Assembly: GCF_004682055.1 (NCBI RefSeq)
Contig: NZ_QUZU01000014.1
Coordinates: 62,001-126,000, forward strand
Direction: 5' to 3'
Source: Pseudomonas kairouanensis
Lineage (GTDB): Bacteria; Pseudomonadota; Gammaproteobacteria; Pseudomonadales; Pseudomonadaceae
DNA length: 64,000 nt
The position numbers and the translations under genes are program-made. Positions 1-9,597 of the stretch are shown here, in pieces; the stretch's first letter is position 1; each line of letters starts with the position of its first letter. Below the pieces are notes generated by a model. The model was given only the letters and a program-made list of their open reading frames with translations, was not told the DNA's origin and ran no database searches.

Positions 1-466
1 GATGCACGGCCTGCACCGCCGCGATGCTCATGGCGGTGGGGAAGCAGTCGTTGGAACTCTGGGAGCGGTTCACATGATCGTTGGGGTGCACCGGGCTCTT
101 GCCGCCGCGGGGGTTGCCCGCCAGCTCATTGGCGCGGCCGGCGATCACTTCATTGGCGTTCATGTTGCTTTGGGTGCCGCTGCCGGTCTGCCAGACCACC
201 AGGGGAAACTGGTCGTCGTGCTGGCCGGCAAGTATTTCGTCGGCGGCCTGTTCGATCAGGCGGGCAATGTCGGCGGGCAAGTCGCCATTGCGATCGTTGA
301 CCCGTGCGGCGGCCTTCTTGATCAGGGCCAGGGCGTGCAACACCGCCAGCGGCATGCGCTGCTCGCCGATGGCGAAGTTCACCAGCGAACGTTGGGTCTG
401 GGCGCCCCAGTAAGCGTCATCCGGGACGGCGACTTCTCCCAGGCTGTCGGTTTCGATACGGCTCAT
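1..466 (-). CDS. fumC: Fumarate hydratase class II, N-terminal part (cut by window edge)
   Basis: Interconverts fumarate and malate in the TCA cycle; FumC is the iron-independent homotetrameric cytosolic fumarase. Only about 155 N-terminal residues are in the window, because the gene runs off its left edge. The translation begins [12 protein letters not shown] and contains the class II signature stretches [14 protein letters not shown] (about residues 91-105) and [14 protein letters not shown], which bind substrate. The ATG at 466 is preceded by AAGGAG at good spacing, so the start is secure. The plus-strand frames over this stretch are shadows. Confidence 0.95.
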   Translation of the reverse strand, partial: MSRIETDSLGEVAVPDDAYWGAQTQRSLVNFAIGEQRMPLAVLHALALIKKAAARVNDRNGDLPADIARLIEQAADEILAGQHDDQFPLVVWQTGSGTQSNMNANEVIAGRANELAGNPRGGKSPVHPNDHVNRSQSSNDCFPTAMSIAAVQAVH

Positions 467-647
467 CGGGCACACTCCTTCAGGTTCGTTTGCGCAGTTT
501 AGGCCGTGATCGGCCGGGTGGGTTCCGTAAAAGACTTTTCATCGGCCAATCCAGGCCCGACAAGGCGCGGGGTTGAGCCATAAGGTTTTTTAGGCGCAGA
601 ATGGGCGCCCTTGGGGTCTTACCTCGCCTGCTAGAAAAGGAAACTCG

Positions 648-1166
648 ATGACTCGTCTTCGTGCCATCTGTACCGCGGTTGCTCTGGTTTGCGCCAGCGG
701 CCAGGTTCTTGCCGATACCGCCAGCCACAACGCCAGTGCCGAAGCCTTCCTTACCCTGGCCCATGCCGACAAGCTGGGTACCCCGGTGTACATGCAAGTG
801 CAGCAAATGTTCGCCCAGCGTTTCGAACAGACCAAGGCGCCTGCTGCCAAGCAGTCCGTGCTGGACAGCTACCAGGCCAAGGCCAACGCCGCCCTGGACC
901 AGGCCATTGGCTGGCCGAAGCTGAAACCGGACATGGTCAAGCTCTACACCACCAACTTCAGCGAATCGGAACTCAAGGACCTGGTTGCCTTCTACCAGTC
1001 GCCACTGGGCAAGAAAGTCCTGGAAAAAATGCCTCAACTGACCCAGCAATCGGCCCAGATGACCCAGGCCAAGCTGGAAAGCGCCGTGCCGGTGGTGAAC
1101 AAGCTGTTGGAAGACATGACCAACGAGCTCACGCCTAAAGCCGCCGCCCCGGCCAAGAAGAAGTAA
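648..1166 (+). CDS. DUF2059 domain-containing exported protein
   Basis: A 172-residue protein with a signal peptide (about residues 1-22, cleavage after VLA) followed by an all-helical DUF2059 domain. Family features seen are the segment ELKDLVAFYQSPLGKKV and a lysine-rich C terminus (AAPAKKK). The function of the family is not established; it is probably periplasmic. The bolA-like gene begins 6 bases downstream, so the two are co-transcribed, and they share the strong terminator at 1511-1540. The start lies after AAGGAAA. Confidence 0.85.
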   Translation: MTRLRAICTAVALVCASGQVLADTASHNASAEAFLTLAHADKLGTPVYMQVQQMFAQRFEQTKAPAAKQSVLDSYQAKANAALDQAIGWPKLKPDMVKLYTTNFSESELKDLVAFYQSPLGKKVLEKMPQLTQQSAQMTQAKLESAVPVVNKLLEDMTNELTPKAAAPAKKK

Positions 1167-1172
1167 GCAGGA

Positions 1173-1469
1173 ATGACCATGCAACAGCGTATCGAAACGG
1201 CGCTTGCCGCCCTGGGCACCGACCACCTGAGCGTGCTGGATGAAAGCCATATGCACAGCCGTGGGTTGCAGACCCACTTCAAGGCCGTGCTGGTCAGCCC
1301 GCAGTTCGAGGGGCTCAACCGCGTCAAGCGCCACCAGAAGGTCTACGCCACCCTGGGTGACCTGATGAGCGAATTTCATGCGCTGGCGCTGCATACCTAC
1401 ACGCCTGAGGAATGGGCGAAAATCGACGCAGCCCCGGCCTCGCCGACCTGCGCCGGCGGACATGATTGA
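1173..1469 (+). CDS. BolA family protein
   Basis: A 98-residue BolA/IbaG-fold protein. The family partners with monothiol glutaredoxins in Fe-S trafficking and affects cell shape and stress responses. Seen here are the helix-turn region with SHMHSRGLQTHFKAVLVS and the RVKRHQKVYATLGD segment containing the conserved histidine. It is immediately downstream of the DUF2059 gene and is followed by a rho-independent terminator. An in-frame ATG two codons downstream of the first ATG (M-T-M-Q-Q) is an alternative start. Confidence 0.9.
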   Translation: MTMQQRIETALAALGTDHLSVLDESHMHSRGLQTHFKAVLVSPQFEGLNRVKRHQKVYATLGDLMSEFHALALHTYTPEEWAKIDAAPASPTCAGGHD

Positions 1470-1510
1470 TGAGCGGGTGTCTCTGACACCGGGCATTTGT
1501 TAGAATCCGC

Positions 1511-1540
1511 AACGCGCCGCTTAGCCGGCGCGTTTTTTTT
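1511..1540 (+). terminator. Rho-independent terminator after the bolA-like gene
   Basis: A 7-bp GC stem, CGCGCCG (1513-1519) with CGGCGCG (1526-1532), flanked by AA and followed by eight T residues. It ends the DUF2059-bolA transcript before trhO. Confidence 0.9.
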
Positions 1541-1587
1541 GCATCCGGTTCACCCTTTGCGAGGGTAGCCACCTGGAGAGAACACCC

Positions 1588-2529
1588 ATGACCCAACCAA
1601 TCGTCGTGGCGGCACTGTATAAGTTCGTCACCCTCGAAGATTACGTCGCCCTGCGCGAGCCACTGCTGCAGGCGATGGTCGACAACGGCATCAAAGGTAC
1701 CTTGCTGATCGCCGAAGAGGGCATCAACGGCACCGTGTCCGGCAGCCGCGAAGGCATCGATGGCCTGATGGCCTGGCTGAAGAACGACCCACGCATGGTC
1801 GATATCGACCACAAAGAATCCTACTGCGATGACCAGCCGTTCTACCGCACCAAGGTCAAGCTCAAGAAAGAGATCGTGACCCTGGGCGTTGAAGGCGTCG
1901 ACCCAAACAAGAAAGTCGGCACCTATGTAGACCCGCAGGACTGGAACGCGCTGATCAGCGACCCCGAAGTACTGCTGATTGACACCCGAAACGACTACGA
2001 GGTGTCCATCGGCACCTTTGAAGGCGCGATCGACCCGAAAACCACCAGTTTTCGCGAATTTCCCGACTATATCAAAGCCAACTTCGACCCGGCCAAACAC
2101 AAGAAAGTCGCCATGTTCTGCACCGGCGGCATTCGTTGTGAGAAGGCGTCGAGCTACATGCTCAGTGAAGGTTTCGATGAGGTCTACCACCTCAAGGGCG
2201 GCATCCTGAAGTATCTCGAAGAGGTGCCGCAGGAGGAGACCAAATGGCAGGGCGACTGCTTTGTTTTCGATAATCGCGTGACCGTGCGCCACGACTTGAG
2301 CGAAGGCGACTACGATCAATGTCATGCCTGCCGCACACCGGTGAGCATCGAAGACCGTGCGTCCGAGCACTATGTGGCTGGCATCAGCTGCCCGCACTGC
2401 TGGGACAAGCTGCCAGAGAAGACCCGTCGCAGCGCCATCGACCGTCAAAAGCAGATCGAACTGGCCAAGGCCCGCAACATGCCGCACCCGATTGGCTTCA
2501 ATTACAAGCAATCCCCTTCCGAGGCCTGA
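1588..2529 (+). CDS. trhO: tRNA uridine(34) hydroxylase, rhodanese-type (TrhO/YceA)
   Basis: A 313-residue protein of the TrhO family, which carries out O2-dependent hydroxylation of uridine 34 to ho5U in tRNA. It has an N-terminal acylphosphatase-like domain (roughly 1-95) and a rhodanese domain (roughly 120-220). The catalytic-loop cysteine is Cys178 in [14 protein letters not shown]-terminal cysteine-rich segment (CHACRTPV ... CPHCWDK) looks like a zinc site, as in the family. The start has GGAGAG upstream. A DsbA-family gene follows after 3 bases. Confidence 0.93.
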   Translation: MTQPIVVAALYKFVTLEDYVALREPLLQAMVDNGIKGTLLIAEEGINGTVSGSREGIDGLMAWLKNDPRMVDIDHKESYCDDQPFYRTKVKLKKEIVTLGVEGVDPNKKVGTYVDPQDWNALISDPEVLLIDTRNDYEVSIGTFEGAIDPKTTSFREFPDYIKANFDPAKHKKVAMFCTGGIRCEKASSYMLSEGFDEVYHLKGGILKYLEEVPQEETKWQGDCFVFDNRVTVRHDLSEGDYDQCHACRTPVSIEDRASEHYVAGISCPHCWDKLPEKTRRSAIDRQKQIELAKARNMPHPIGFNYKQSPSEA

Positions 2530-2532
2530 GCC

Positions 2533-3168
2533 ATGTCCGCGCGCCTGCTCTATGTAATGGACCCGATGTGTTCCTGGTGCTGGGGCTTCGCTCCGGTGGC
2601 CGAGGCGTTGGTGGAGCAGGCCCAGGCGGCCGGCGTGGAACTGCACCTGGTGGTGGGCGGCTTGCGCACCGGCAGCGGTGCGGCCCTGGAGCCGACCACC
2701 CGGCGCTACATCCTTGAACACTGGCAGGCGGTCACCGACGCTACCGGTCAGCCGTTCAAGCGCGAAGGTGCACTGCCCGACGGGTTTGTGTATGACACCG
2801 AGCCTGCGTGCCGTGCCATCGTGACGGCGCGAAGCCTGGCGCCGGATTGTGCGTGGAAACTGCTGGGGCTGATCCAGCGCGCGTTTTATGTCGAGGGGCG
2901 CGATGTGACCCTCGCAAGCGTGCTGGTGGAACTGGCCGAGGCGGCGGGTATTCCGCGTATCGAATTTGCCGGGGCCTTCGACCGGGCTGAGCAGCATGCG
3001 GCGACGGCGGCGGATTTCACATGGGTGCAGGACCTGGGTATCGCCGGTTTTCCGACGCTGTTGGCCGAGCGCAATGGCCAACTGGCCCTGCTGACAAACG
3101 GCTACCAGCCGCTGTCCGAGCTGTCGCCTCTGCTGGGCCGATGGCTGGAGCGAGCGACCTGTGCATGA
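2533..3168 (+). CDS. DsbA-family thioredoxin-fold protein
   Basis: A 211-residue protein with a CxxC site (Cys13-Ser-Trp-Cys16) at the start of a thioredoxin fold and a helical insertion, as in the DsbA/FrnE-like cytoplasmic family. The C-terminal cis-Pro loop is seen as IAGFPTLLAER. There is no signal peptide, so it is probably a cytosolic thiol-disulfide oxidoreductase or isomerase. It follows trhO by 3 bases and overlaps the GTG start of the ABC exporter, so the three genes form one operon. The natural substrate is not evident. Confidence 0.88.
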   Translation: MSARLLYVMDPMCSWCWGFAPVAEALVEQAQAAGVELHLVVGGLRTGSGAALEPTTRRYILEHWQAVTDATGQPFKREGALPDGFVYDTEPACRAIVTARSLAPDCAWKLLGLIQRAFYVEGRDVTLASVLVELAEAAGIPRIEFAGAFDRAEQHAATAADFTWVQDLGIAGFPTLLAERNGQLALLTNGYQPLSELSPLLGRWLERATCA

Positions 3169-4963
3169 ACCTGCCCAACGCACAGACCGACTGACCTGGG
3201 CGGAAATTCGCCGCCTGGCCCTGCGCCATAAAAAATCTTTGTGGATCGCCAATGGCGTCGCCGTGCTGGCGACCCTGTGCAGCGTGCCCATCCCCCTGCT
3301 GTTGCCGTTGCTGGTTGACGAAGTGCTGCTGGGCCACGGTGATGCCGCGCTCAAGGTGATGAACCACGCATTGCCCCTGGGTTGGCAGAAAGCCGCCGGC
3401 TACATCGGCCTGATGTTGTTGGTGACCTTGCTGCTGCGCTGCGGCGCGCTGGTGTTCAACGTGGTGCAGGCGCGGTTGTTTGCACGCTTGGCCAAGGACA
3501 TCGTGTACCGCATCCGCGTACGCCTGATCGAGCGACTCAAGCGCATCTCCCTGGGCGAATACGAAAGCCTGGGCAGCGGCACGGTGACCACCCATTTGGT
3601 CACCGACCTGGATACGCTGGATAAATTTGTCGGCGAAACCCTCAGCCGCTTCCTGGTGGCCATGCTGACCCTGGTGGGCACCTCGGCGATCCTGGTGTGG
3701 ATGCATTGGCAGCTGGCGCTGCTGATCCTGCTGTTCAATCCGCTGGTGATCTACGCCACGGTGCAGCTGGGCAAGCGCGTCAAGCATTTGAAGAAGCTGG
3801 AAAACGACAGTACCTCGCGTTTCACCCAAGCACTCACCGAAACCCTGGATGCCATCCAGGAAGTGCGCGCCGGCAACCGCCAGGGCTTTTTCCTCGGACG
3901 CCTGGGCCAGCGTGCCCAGGAAGTGCGTGACTATGCGATCCACTCGCAATGGAAAACCGACGCTTCCAGCCGCGCCAGTGGTTTGTTGTTCCAGTTCGGC
4001 ATCGACATCTTCCGTGCAGCGGCCATGCTGACCGTGCTGTTTTCCGACCTGTCCATCGGCCAGATGCTCGCGGTGTTCAGCTACCTGTGGTTCATGATCG
4101 GCCCGGTGGAGCAACTGCTGAACCTGCAATACGCCTACTACGCGGCGGGCGGGGCGCTGGCGCGGATCAACGAGTTGCTGGCCCGCGCCGACGAGCCGCA
4201 GTACGCCGGTGGCATAGACCCGTTCACCGGGCACCAGACCGTGGGTATCGAAGTGCGTGGCCTCAACTTCGGCTATGGCGAAGACCGGGTGCTGAACCAG
4301 TTGAACCTGGCCATTGCGCCGGGTGAGAAGGTCGCGATTGTCGGCGCCAGCGGCGGCGGCAAAAGTACCCTGGTGCAACTGTTGCTCGGGCTGTATACGC
4401 CCCAGGCCGGGAGCATCCGTTTTGGCGGTGCAACCCAGCAGGAGATCGGCCTGGAGACCATCCGCGAAAACGTCGCGGTGGTGCTGCAGCATCCTGCCCT
4501 GTTCAACGATACCGTGCGCGCCAACCTGACCATGGGCCGTGAGCGCAGTGACCAGGCCTGCTGGCAGGCACTGGAAATTGCCCAGCTGGATGCTACCGTC
4601 AAAGCGCTGCCCTTGGGCTTGGACAGTGTGGTGGGGCGTTCCGGTGTGCGCTTTTCCGGTGGGCAGCGCCAGCGCCTGGCGATTGCGCGCATGGTGTTGG
4701 CAGAGCCAAAGGTGGTGATCCTCGATGAAGCCACGTCGGCCCTGGATGCGGCCACCGAGTACAACCTGCACCAGGCGCTGGCGCGGTTTCTCAGTGGGCG
4801 TACTACACTGATCATCGCGCACCGTCTGTCGGCCGTTAAGCAGGCAGATCGAGTATTGGTGTTTGACGGCGGTCACATTGCTGAGGACGGCGATCATCAG
4901 CAACTGATTGCCGATGGCGGACTTTACGCCAAGCTCTATGGACACTTGCAACAAGTGCGTTGA
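3161..4963 (+). CDS. ABC exporter, fused membrane and ATPase domains (MsbA-like)
   Basis: A 600-residue half-transporter with six membrane helices (about 25-310) and a C-terminal ATPase. Seen are Walker A GASGGGKST (about residue 395), signature FSGGQRQR (about 497), Walker B VVILDEATS (about 518) and the H-loop IIAHRLS. It would act as a homodimeric exporter of a lipid, peptide or drug; the substrate cannot be read from sequence. The GTG start overlaps the stop of the DsbA-family gene by 8 bases, which suggests translational coupling, and no ATG in frame is better placed. Confidence 0.9.
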   Translation: MHEPAQRTDRLTWAEIRRLALRHKKSLWIANGVAVLATLCSVPIPLLLPLLVDEVLLGHGDAALKVMNHALPLGWQKAAGYIGLMLLVTLLLRCGALVFNVVQARLFARLAKDIVYRIRVRLIERLKRISLGEYESLGSGTVTTHLVTDLDTLDKFVGETLSRFLVAMLTLVGTSAILVWMHWQLALLILLFNPLVIYATVQLGKRVKHLKKLENDSTSRFTQALTETLDAIQEVRAGNRQGFFLGRLGQRAQEVRDYAIHSQWKTDASSRASGLLFQFGIDIFRAAAMLTVLFSDLSIGQMLAVFSYLWFMIGPVEQLLNLQYAYYAAGGALARINELLARADEPQYAGGIDPFTGHQTVGIEVRGLNFGYGEDRVLNQLNLAIAPGEKVAIVGASGGGKSTLVQLLLGLYTPQAGSIRFGGATQQEIGLETIRENVAVVLQHPALFNDTVRANLTMGRERSDQACWQALEIAQLDATVKALPLGLDSVVGRSGVRFSGGQRQRLAIARMVLAEPKVVILDEATSALDAATEYNLHQALARFLSGRTTLIIAHRLSAVKQADRVLVFDGGHIAEDGDHQQLIADGGLYAKLYGHLQQVR

Positions 4964-5034
4964 TCTGGCCTAGGCTGAGCTATCGGAAGCGGATTTTCGC
5001 GTGCGTATCCAGCAGTGCATGTGCAAGGGACTTC

Positions 5035-7497
5035 ATGAAGCAAAAGCGGACTCTCGGAACGCCTCGGCTGTTGGGCATTGTGTGGCCCTTTATCGCCGTG
5101 GTGCTGTTCCAGGCATTGTTGGGGTGCGTCAGCCTGTACATGCTCTCGGCCGTGCGCGGCTATGTGGCCGGCGAAAGCCTGTGGTCCAAGGGCCAGAAAG
5201 ACGCCATCTATTACTTGACGCTCTACGCCGACAACCGCGACGAAGCCACCTACCTTAAATACCAGCAAGCCATCGCAGTGCCCCAGGGCGGGCACGAGCT
5301 GCGTATTGCCCTCGACCAGCCGACGCCTGACCTGGCGGCTGCGCGCCAGGGAATTCTCAAGGGTGGCAACCACCCCGATGACGTCTCCAGCCTGATCTGG
5401 CTGTACCTCAACTTTCGCCATTTCAGCTACCTGGAAAAAGCCATCGCGCTGTGGACCGTGGGCGACGGTTATCTGGTGCAGTTGGATGACTTGGCGCGGG
5501 AGATGCACCAGTCGATCATTCGCGATCAAGTCAGCGCCAATGATGTGCGCCAATGGAAAGCCCATATCATTGCCATCAACGAGGGCGTCACCCCGGCCGC
5601 CAAGGCCTTCAGCGATGCCTTGGGGGAAGGCTCGCGGATGATCCTGCGATTGCTGTTGATCACCAACCTGGCCACGGCCCTGGGGCTGATCGTACTGGCG
5701 TTGTTGCGCACCCATAAGCTGCTGACCCAGCGCCATGCCTTCGCCGATGCCTTGCAAGAGGAGAAGGAGCGGGCGCAGATCACCCTGGAGTCGATTGGCG
5801 ATGGGGTGATCACCACCGATGTCGACGGCGCCATTACCTACATGAACCCGGCGGCCGAGGCGCTGACGCACTGGAATTCCGCCCAGGCCCTGGGCTTGCC
5901 CCTGGCCGCCTTGTTCAACCTGCTGGACGACACCGCCCAGCCCGACGGATTTACCCTGATCGAACGTATCGTCAAAGGCCAGCTCAATGGCGGCAGCGAG
6001 CATTCCAAGACCATCCAGCGCCTGGACGGCAGCACGGTATCGGTGACCCTGGTGGGGGCGCCGATCCGCAGCGCGGGTAAGGTCACAGGGGCGGTGCTGG
6101 TATTGCACGACATGACCCAGGAGCGCCAATACATCGCCAACCTGTCGTGGCAGGCGACCCATGATGCCCTGACCGGCCTGGCCAACCGCCGTGAATTCGA
6201 GTATCGCCTGGAGCAAGTGCTGCACCCGGCGGGGTTGGCGCAGGGCGGGCGGCATGCGTTGATGTTCCTGGACCTGGACCAATTCAAGCTGGTCAATGAC
6301 ACCTGCGGTCACGCCGCAGGCGACGAGTTGCTACGCCATATCTGCGCGCTGCTGCAATCGGACCTGCGCGAGGGCGACACCCTGGCACGCCTGGGGGGTG
6401 ATGAGTTCGGCATCCTGCTGGAGAACTGCCCGGCGCCGGTGGCGGAGAAAATCGCCGAGAGCCTGCGCCACACCGTGCAAAGCCTGCATTTTGTATGGAA
6501 GGGCCGGCCGTTCATGACCACCGTCAGCATTGGCCTGGTGCATATCTCTCAGGCCCCCACCACCTTGGAAACCTCGCTGCGGGCCGCCGACATGGCGTGC
6601 TACATGGCCAAGGAAAAGGGCCGCAACCGTGTGCAGGTGTATCACTCCGACGACTCGGAACTGTCCCTGCGCTTTGGTGAAATGGCTTGGGTGCAGCGCT
6701 TGCACATGGCGCTGGAAGAGAACCGGTTCTGCCTGTACGCCCAGGAAATTTCACCCCTGGGGCATACCGACGGCGGCCATGGCCACATTGAAATCCTGCT
6801 GCGCCTGCATGACGAGGCGGGCCGGATTATCTTGCCGGACAGCTTTATCCCGGCGGCCGAGCGTTACGGCTTGATGACGTCGCTGGATCGCTGGGTGGTC
6901 GAAAACGTATTCAGGCTTATTGCCCAATGCATGCAGGAACGTCCGGGCGCTTCCATGGCGATGTGTGCGATCAATCTGTCAGGCATCACCATTGGTGATG
7001 AAGACTTCCTTGGGTTTTTGCGTGAGAAGTTTCTTACTTACAATATCCCACCGCAGATGATCTGTTTTGAAATTACCGAAACCAGTGCGATTGCAAACTT
7101 AGGCAGTGCGATCCGCTTTATTAATGAACTCAAAGCCTTAGGTTGTCATTTCTCGCTGGATGACTTTTGTGCCGGTATGTCCTCATTCGCCTATCTCAAA
7201 CATTTACCTGTAGACTTCCTGAAGATCGATGGAAGTTTCGTAAAGGATATGCTGGACGACCCGATTAACCGCGCGATGGTCGAAGTGATCAATCACATCG
7301 GCCATGTCATGGGTAAGCGCACAATTGCAGAGTTTGTCGAGACACCGCAAATCGAACAGGCGTTACTCGAAATTGGTGTGGATTACGCTCAGGGCTACCT
7401 GATTGAACGACCGCAATTGTTTACCTTTGATAGTTTGCAGTGTCGACCTGTGCGACCGCAGCCTTTGCTGTTCAAGGCGCCCGGCACATTCCGCTGA
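5035..7497 (+). CDS. Membrane-bound GGDEF-EAL protein with PAS domain (c-di-GMP turnover)
   Basis: An 820-residue inner-membrane signalling protein. Membrane helices lie near residues 14-35 and 201-223 around a periplasmic sensor region, followed by a PAS domain (about 250-370), a GGDEF domain (about 385-545) and an EAL domain (about 565-800). The GGDEF motif is intact (about 454), with an RxxD inhibitory site (REGD) five residues before it. The EAL signature reads EILLRL, but downstream catalytic segments (FEITET, DDFCAG, LKIDGSFV) are kept, so both activities are possible. The ATG at 5035 with AAGGGA upstream is preferred over an upstream in-frame ATG at 4960, which overlaps the ABC gene. 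Confidence 0.9.
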   Translation: MKQKRTLGTPRLLGIVWPFIAVVLFQALLGCVSLYMLSAVRGYVAGESLWSKGQKDAIYYLTLYADNRDEATYLKYQQAIAVPQGGHELRIALDQPTPDLAAARQGILKGGNHPDDVSSLIWLYLNFRHFSYLEKAIALWTVGDGYLVQLDDLAREMHQSIIRDQVSANDVRQWKAHIIAINEGVTPAAKAFSDALGEGSRMILRLLLITNLATALGLIVLALLRTHKLLTQRHAFADALQEEKERAQITLESIGDGVITTDVDGAITYMNPAAEALTHWNSAQALGLPLAALFNLLDDTAQPDGFTLIERIVKGQLNGGSEHSKTIQRLDGSTVSVTLVGAPIRSAGKVTGAVLVLHDMTQERQYIANLSWQATHDALTGLANRREFEYRLEQVLHPAGLAQGGRHALMFLDLDQFKLVNDTCGHAAGDELLRHICALLQSDLREGDTLARLGGDEFGILLENCPAPVAEKIAESLRHTVQSLHFVWKGRPFMTTVSIGLVHISQAPTTLETSLRAADMACYMAKEKGRNRVQVYHSDDSELSLRFGEMAWVQRLHMALEENRFCLYAQEISPLGHTDGGHGHIEILLRLHDEAGRIILPDSFIPAAERYGLMTSLDRWVVENVFRLIAQCMQERPGASMAMCAINLSGITIGDEDFLGFLREKFLTYNIPPQMICFEITETSAIANLGSAIRFINELKALGCHFSLDDFCAGMSSFAYLKHLPVDFLKIDGSFVKDMLDDPINRAMVEVINHIGHVMGKRTIAEFVETPQIEQALLEIGVDYAQGYLIERPQLFTFDSLQCRPVRPQPLLFKAPGTFR

Positions 7498-7543
7498 AAC
7501 ATTTGCTGGTCTGTACAATCACACTTAAAAAGGAGCCTTAACA

Positions 7544-8341
7544 GTGATCGACACATTCATCAGAACCGGCCCGCTTATGGAAGCCTCTAGTTACCCTGCC
7601 TGGGCGCAACAATTGATCCAGGACTGTAGCGAGAGCAAGCGCCGCGTTGTCGAACACGAACTGTACCAGCGCATGCGTGACAACACGCTCAGCGCCAAGA
7701 CCATGCGCCACTACCTCATCGGTGGTTGGCCCGTGGTTGAACAGTTTGCCTTGTACATGGCACAGAACCTCACCAAGACCAAGTTTGCCCGCCATCCTGG
7801 CGAGGACATGGCGCGCCGCTGGCTGATGCGCAATATTCGGGTGGAACTGAACCACGCCGACTATTGGGTGCATTGGGCCCGTGCCCACGGTGTGAGCCTG
7901 GAGGAGTTGCAGGCCCAGAACGTGCCGCCCGAGCTGCACGCCCTGAGCCATTGGTGTTGGCATACAAGCTCTGCCGATTCGCTGATCGTGGCCATTGCCG
8001 CGACCAACTATGCAATCGAGGGGGCGACTGGGGAATGGTCTGCCGTGGTGTGTTCCACCGGCGTTTATGCGGCAGCCTTCCCCGAGGAAGACCGCAAGCG
8101 TGCAATGAAGTGGTTGAAGATGCACGCGCAGTACGATGATGCCCACCCGTGGGAAGCCCTGGAAATCATCTGCACCCTGGCCGGGATGAACCCCACCAAG
8201 CAGTTGCAGGCTGAGTTGCGCCAGGCCGTGACCAAGAGCTACGACTACATGTACCTGTTCCTGGAGAGCTGCATGCGCCTGGAGAAAGAAAAAATCCCGG
8301 TGCCGGTGCGTGAGCGCCAGCGGGTTGCCAGCGAGGCATGA
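7544..8341 (+). CDS. TenA/PqqC-like helical-bundle protein
   Basis: A 265-residue protein of the heme-oxygenase-like TenA/THI-4/PqqC superfamily. It shows the helical repeats of the fold and conserved acidic/histidine positions (VELNHADYW, HAQYDDAHPWEALEI). Superfamily members include thiaminases, PqqC-type oxidases and iron-containing redox enzymes; which applies is not clear. The GTG start at 7544 has AGGAG eight bases upstream. It sits between two c-di-GMP genes with a 46-base gap from the first, and may share its transcript. Confidence 0.8.
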   Translation: MIDTFIRTGPLMEASSYPAWAQQLIQDCSESKRRVVEHELYQRMRDNTLSAKTMRHYLIGGWPVVEQFALYMAQNLTKTKFARHPGEDMARRWLMRNIRVELNHADYWVHWARAHGVSLEELQAQNVPPELHALSHWCWHTSSADSLIVAIAATNYAIEGATGEWSAVVCSTGVYAAAFPEEDRKRAMKWLKMHAQYDDAHPWEALEIICTLAGMNPTKQLQAELRQAVTKSYDYMYLFLESCMRLEKEKIPVPVRERQRVASEA

Positions 8342-8362
8342 TGTAAATGGAGGTGGCGGGGC

Positions 8363-9289
8363 TTACCCCGCCATTGCCAAGCGGTTGCGACCTTCGCGCT
8401 TGGCCACGTACAGGGCACTGTCCGCCCGGCGTAGCAGGCTTTCGGCAGACTCGGCAGCCAGCAGGGTCGAGCAACCCAGGCTCACCGTCAGTTCGATCCG
8501 TGTCCCATCCGCCCAGTAATCCTGGGCCTGCGCCGCCCGGCGCAGGCGTTCACCGACCATGGCCGCGGCATCGCGACCGGTGTTGGACAGCAGGATCAGA
8601 AACTCTTCCCCGCCAAAGCGAAACACCATATCCACATTGCGCAGCTGGCTCTTGATTGCCCCGGCAACGGCGCGCAATACCGCGTCGCCCGCGGCGTGGC
8701 CGTGAGTATCGTTGATCACCTTGAAGTGGTCGATGTCCAGCATCAGCAACGACAGCGGATTAAGGTGCCGGCGCGCCATGTCGATTTCCCGTTGCAGGGT
8801 CTGGTCCATGGCGATGCGGTTGCCGGTCTCGGTCAACGGGTCGCGCAGGGCGCTGCGGGTAGCGGCGCGGTAGAGCAGGGCATTGCGCATGGGGTACAGC
8901 AGCGTTGCCAGCAAGGATTCAAGCTGGCCGAGTTCCTCTTCCAACAGGCGCTGGTTACGGCGAAAGATCAGCTCGCCCAAGTGCTCGCCTTCATGGCTCA
9001 GGCTGTAGCTCACCGAGTGGTGGCCGCGATGGCCGAACTCCAGGCGCAGGTCGCTGGCATCATGGCGATATTGCAGGGCATCCAGAGGCACCAGGCGCTG
9101 GACCTCACGGAAGAACACGCCAAGGATACGCTCTGGCTCCAGGCTGGTTTGCAGTTGCATGCCCAACTGCTGACGCAGTTGGAGGCTCGTGATAGGGCGG
9201 CGGGGGAGGAGGGATGGCTGACCAAACCCCAGGCGTTGCAATTTGGCACTGTCAAAGTCAATTGCGTTGGTCTGGGTTGGTGTTTTCAT
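8363..9289 (-). CDS. GGDEF diguanylate cyclase with GAF-like N-terminus
   Basis: A 308-residue soluble protein. The N-terminal half (about 30-140) resembles a GAF-type sensor, and the C-terminal half is a GGDEF domain with an intact GGEEF signature (about residue 223) in FRFGGEEFLILLSN. It should make c-di-GMP. It is convergent with the TenA-like gene, with only 21 bases between stops. The start chosen is the ATG at 9289 with AGAGG upstream; a GTG seven codons earlier is possible. Confidence 0.9.
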   Translation of the reverse strand: MKTPTQTNAIDFDSAKLQRLGFGQPSLLPRRPITSLQLRQQLGMQLQTSLEPERILGVFFREVQRLVPLDALQYRHDASDLRLEFGHRGHHSVSYSLSHEGEHLGELIFRRNQRLLEEELGQLESLLATLLYPMRNALLYRAATRSALRDPLTETGNRIAMDQTLQREIDMARRHLNPLSLLMLDIDHFKVINDTHGHAAGDAVLRAVAGAIKSQLRNVDMVFRFGGEEFLILLSNTGRDAAAMVGERLRRAAQAQDYWADGTRIELTVSLGCSTLLAAESAESLLRRADSALYVAKREGRNRLAMAG

Positions 9290-9525
9290 AAGCAAACGGC
9301 CTCTAAGCACTTAACTGTCTTACAGGCTCGATGAGAGTGGCGAGTGCCAAGCGTCTTACTGTTCCGTCAGTTCCGTAAAACATTGGTTACAGTCTAGACC
9401 GCTTTGCAACGGGTTATAACCCCTGGGCACTGCCGACCGTCTTGTCATCGCGTAACCTGCTTGCCAAATGTTAGAGCGAGATCCATGCCAAAACCTTTAA
9501 ATTCGATAAAAGTCCTTATAAATCA

Positions 9526-9557
9526 AGCGACTGTTTTTACTGCTAAAAACAGTCGCT
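9526..9557. repeat. 14-bp perfect inverted repeat downstream of the MFS gene
   Basis: AGCGACTGTTTTTA and its exact complement are separated by CTGC. The hairpin lies about 40 bases past the stop of the minus-strand MFS gene, in the ~290-base AT-richer gap before the diguanylate cyclase. There is no T-run after it in either direction, so it is only a possible terminator. Nothing else was recognised in 9311-9597. Confidence 0.6.
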
Positions 9558-9597
9558 GAACCATGGCGCCAGTTATTTGGCAAGTTAAACCAGGTGC

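Noticed and set aside
480..6312. Very long open frames on the minus strand opposite trhO, the ABC exporter and the GGDEF-EAL gene (up to 676 codons)
   Set aside because: They run antisense to genes with clear motifs, are rich in Arg/Gln/His as expected for GC-rich shadow frames, and show no domain.
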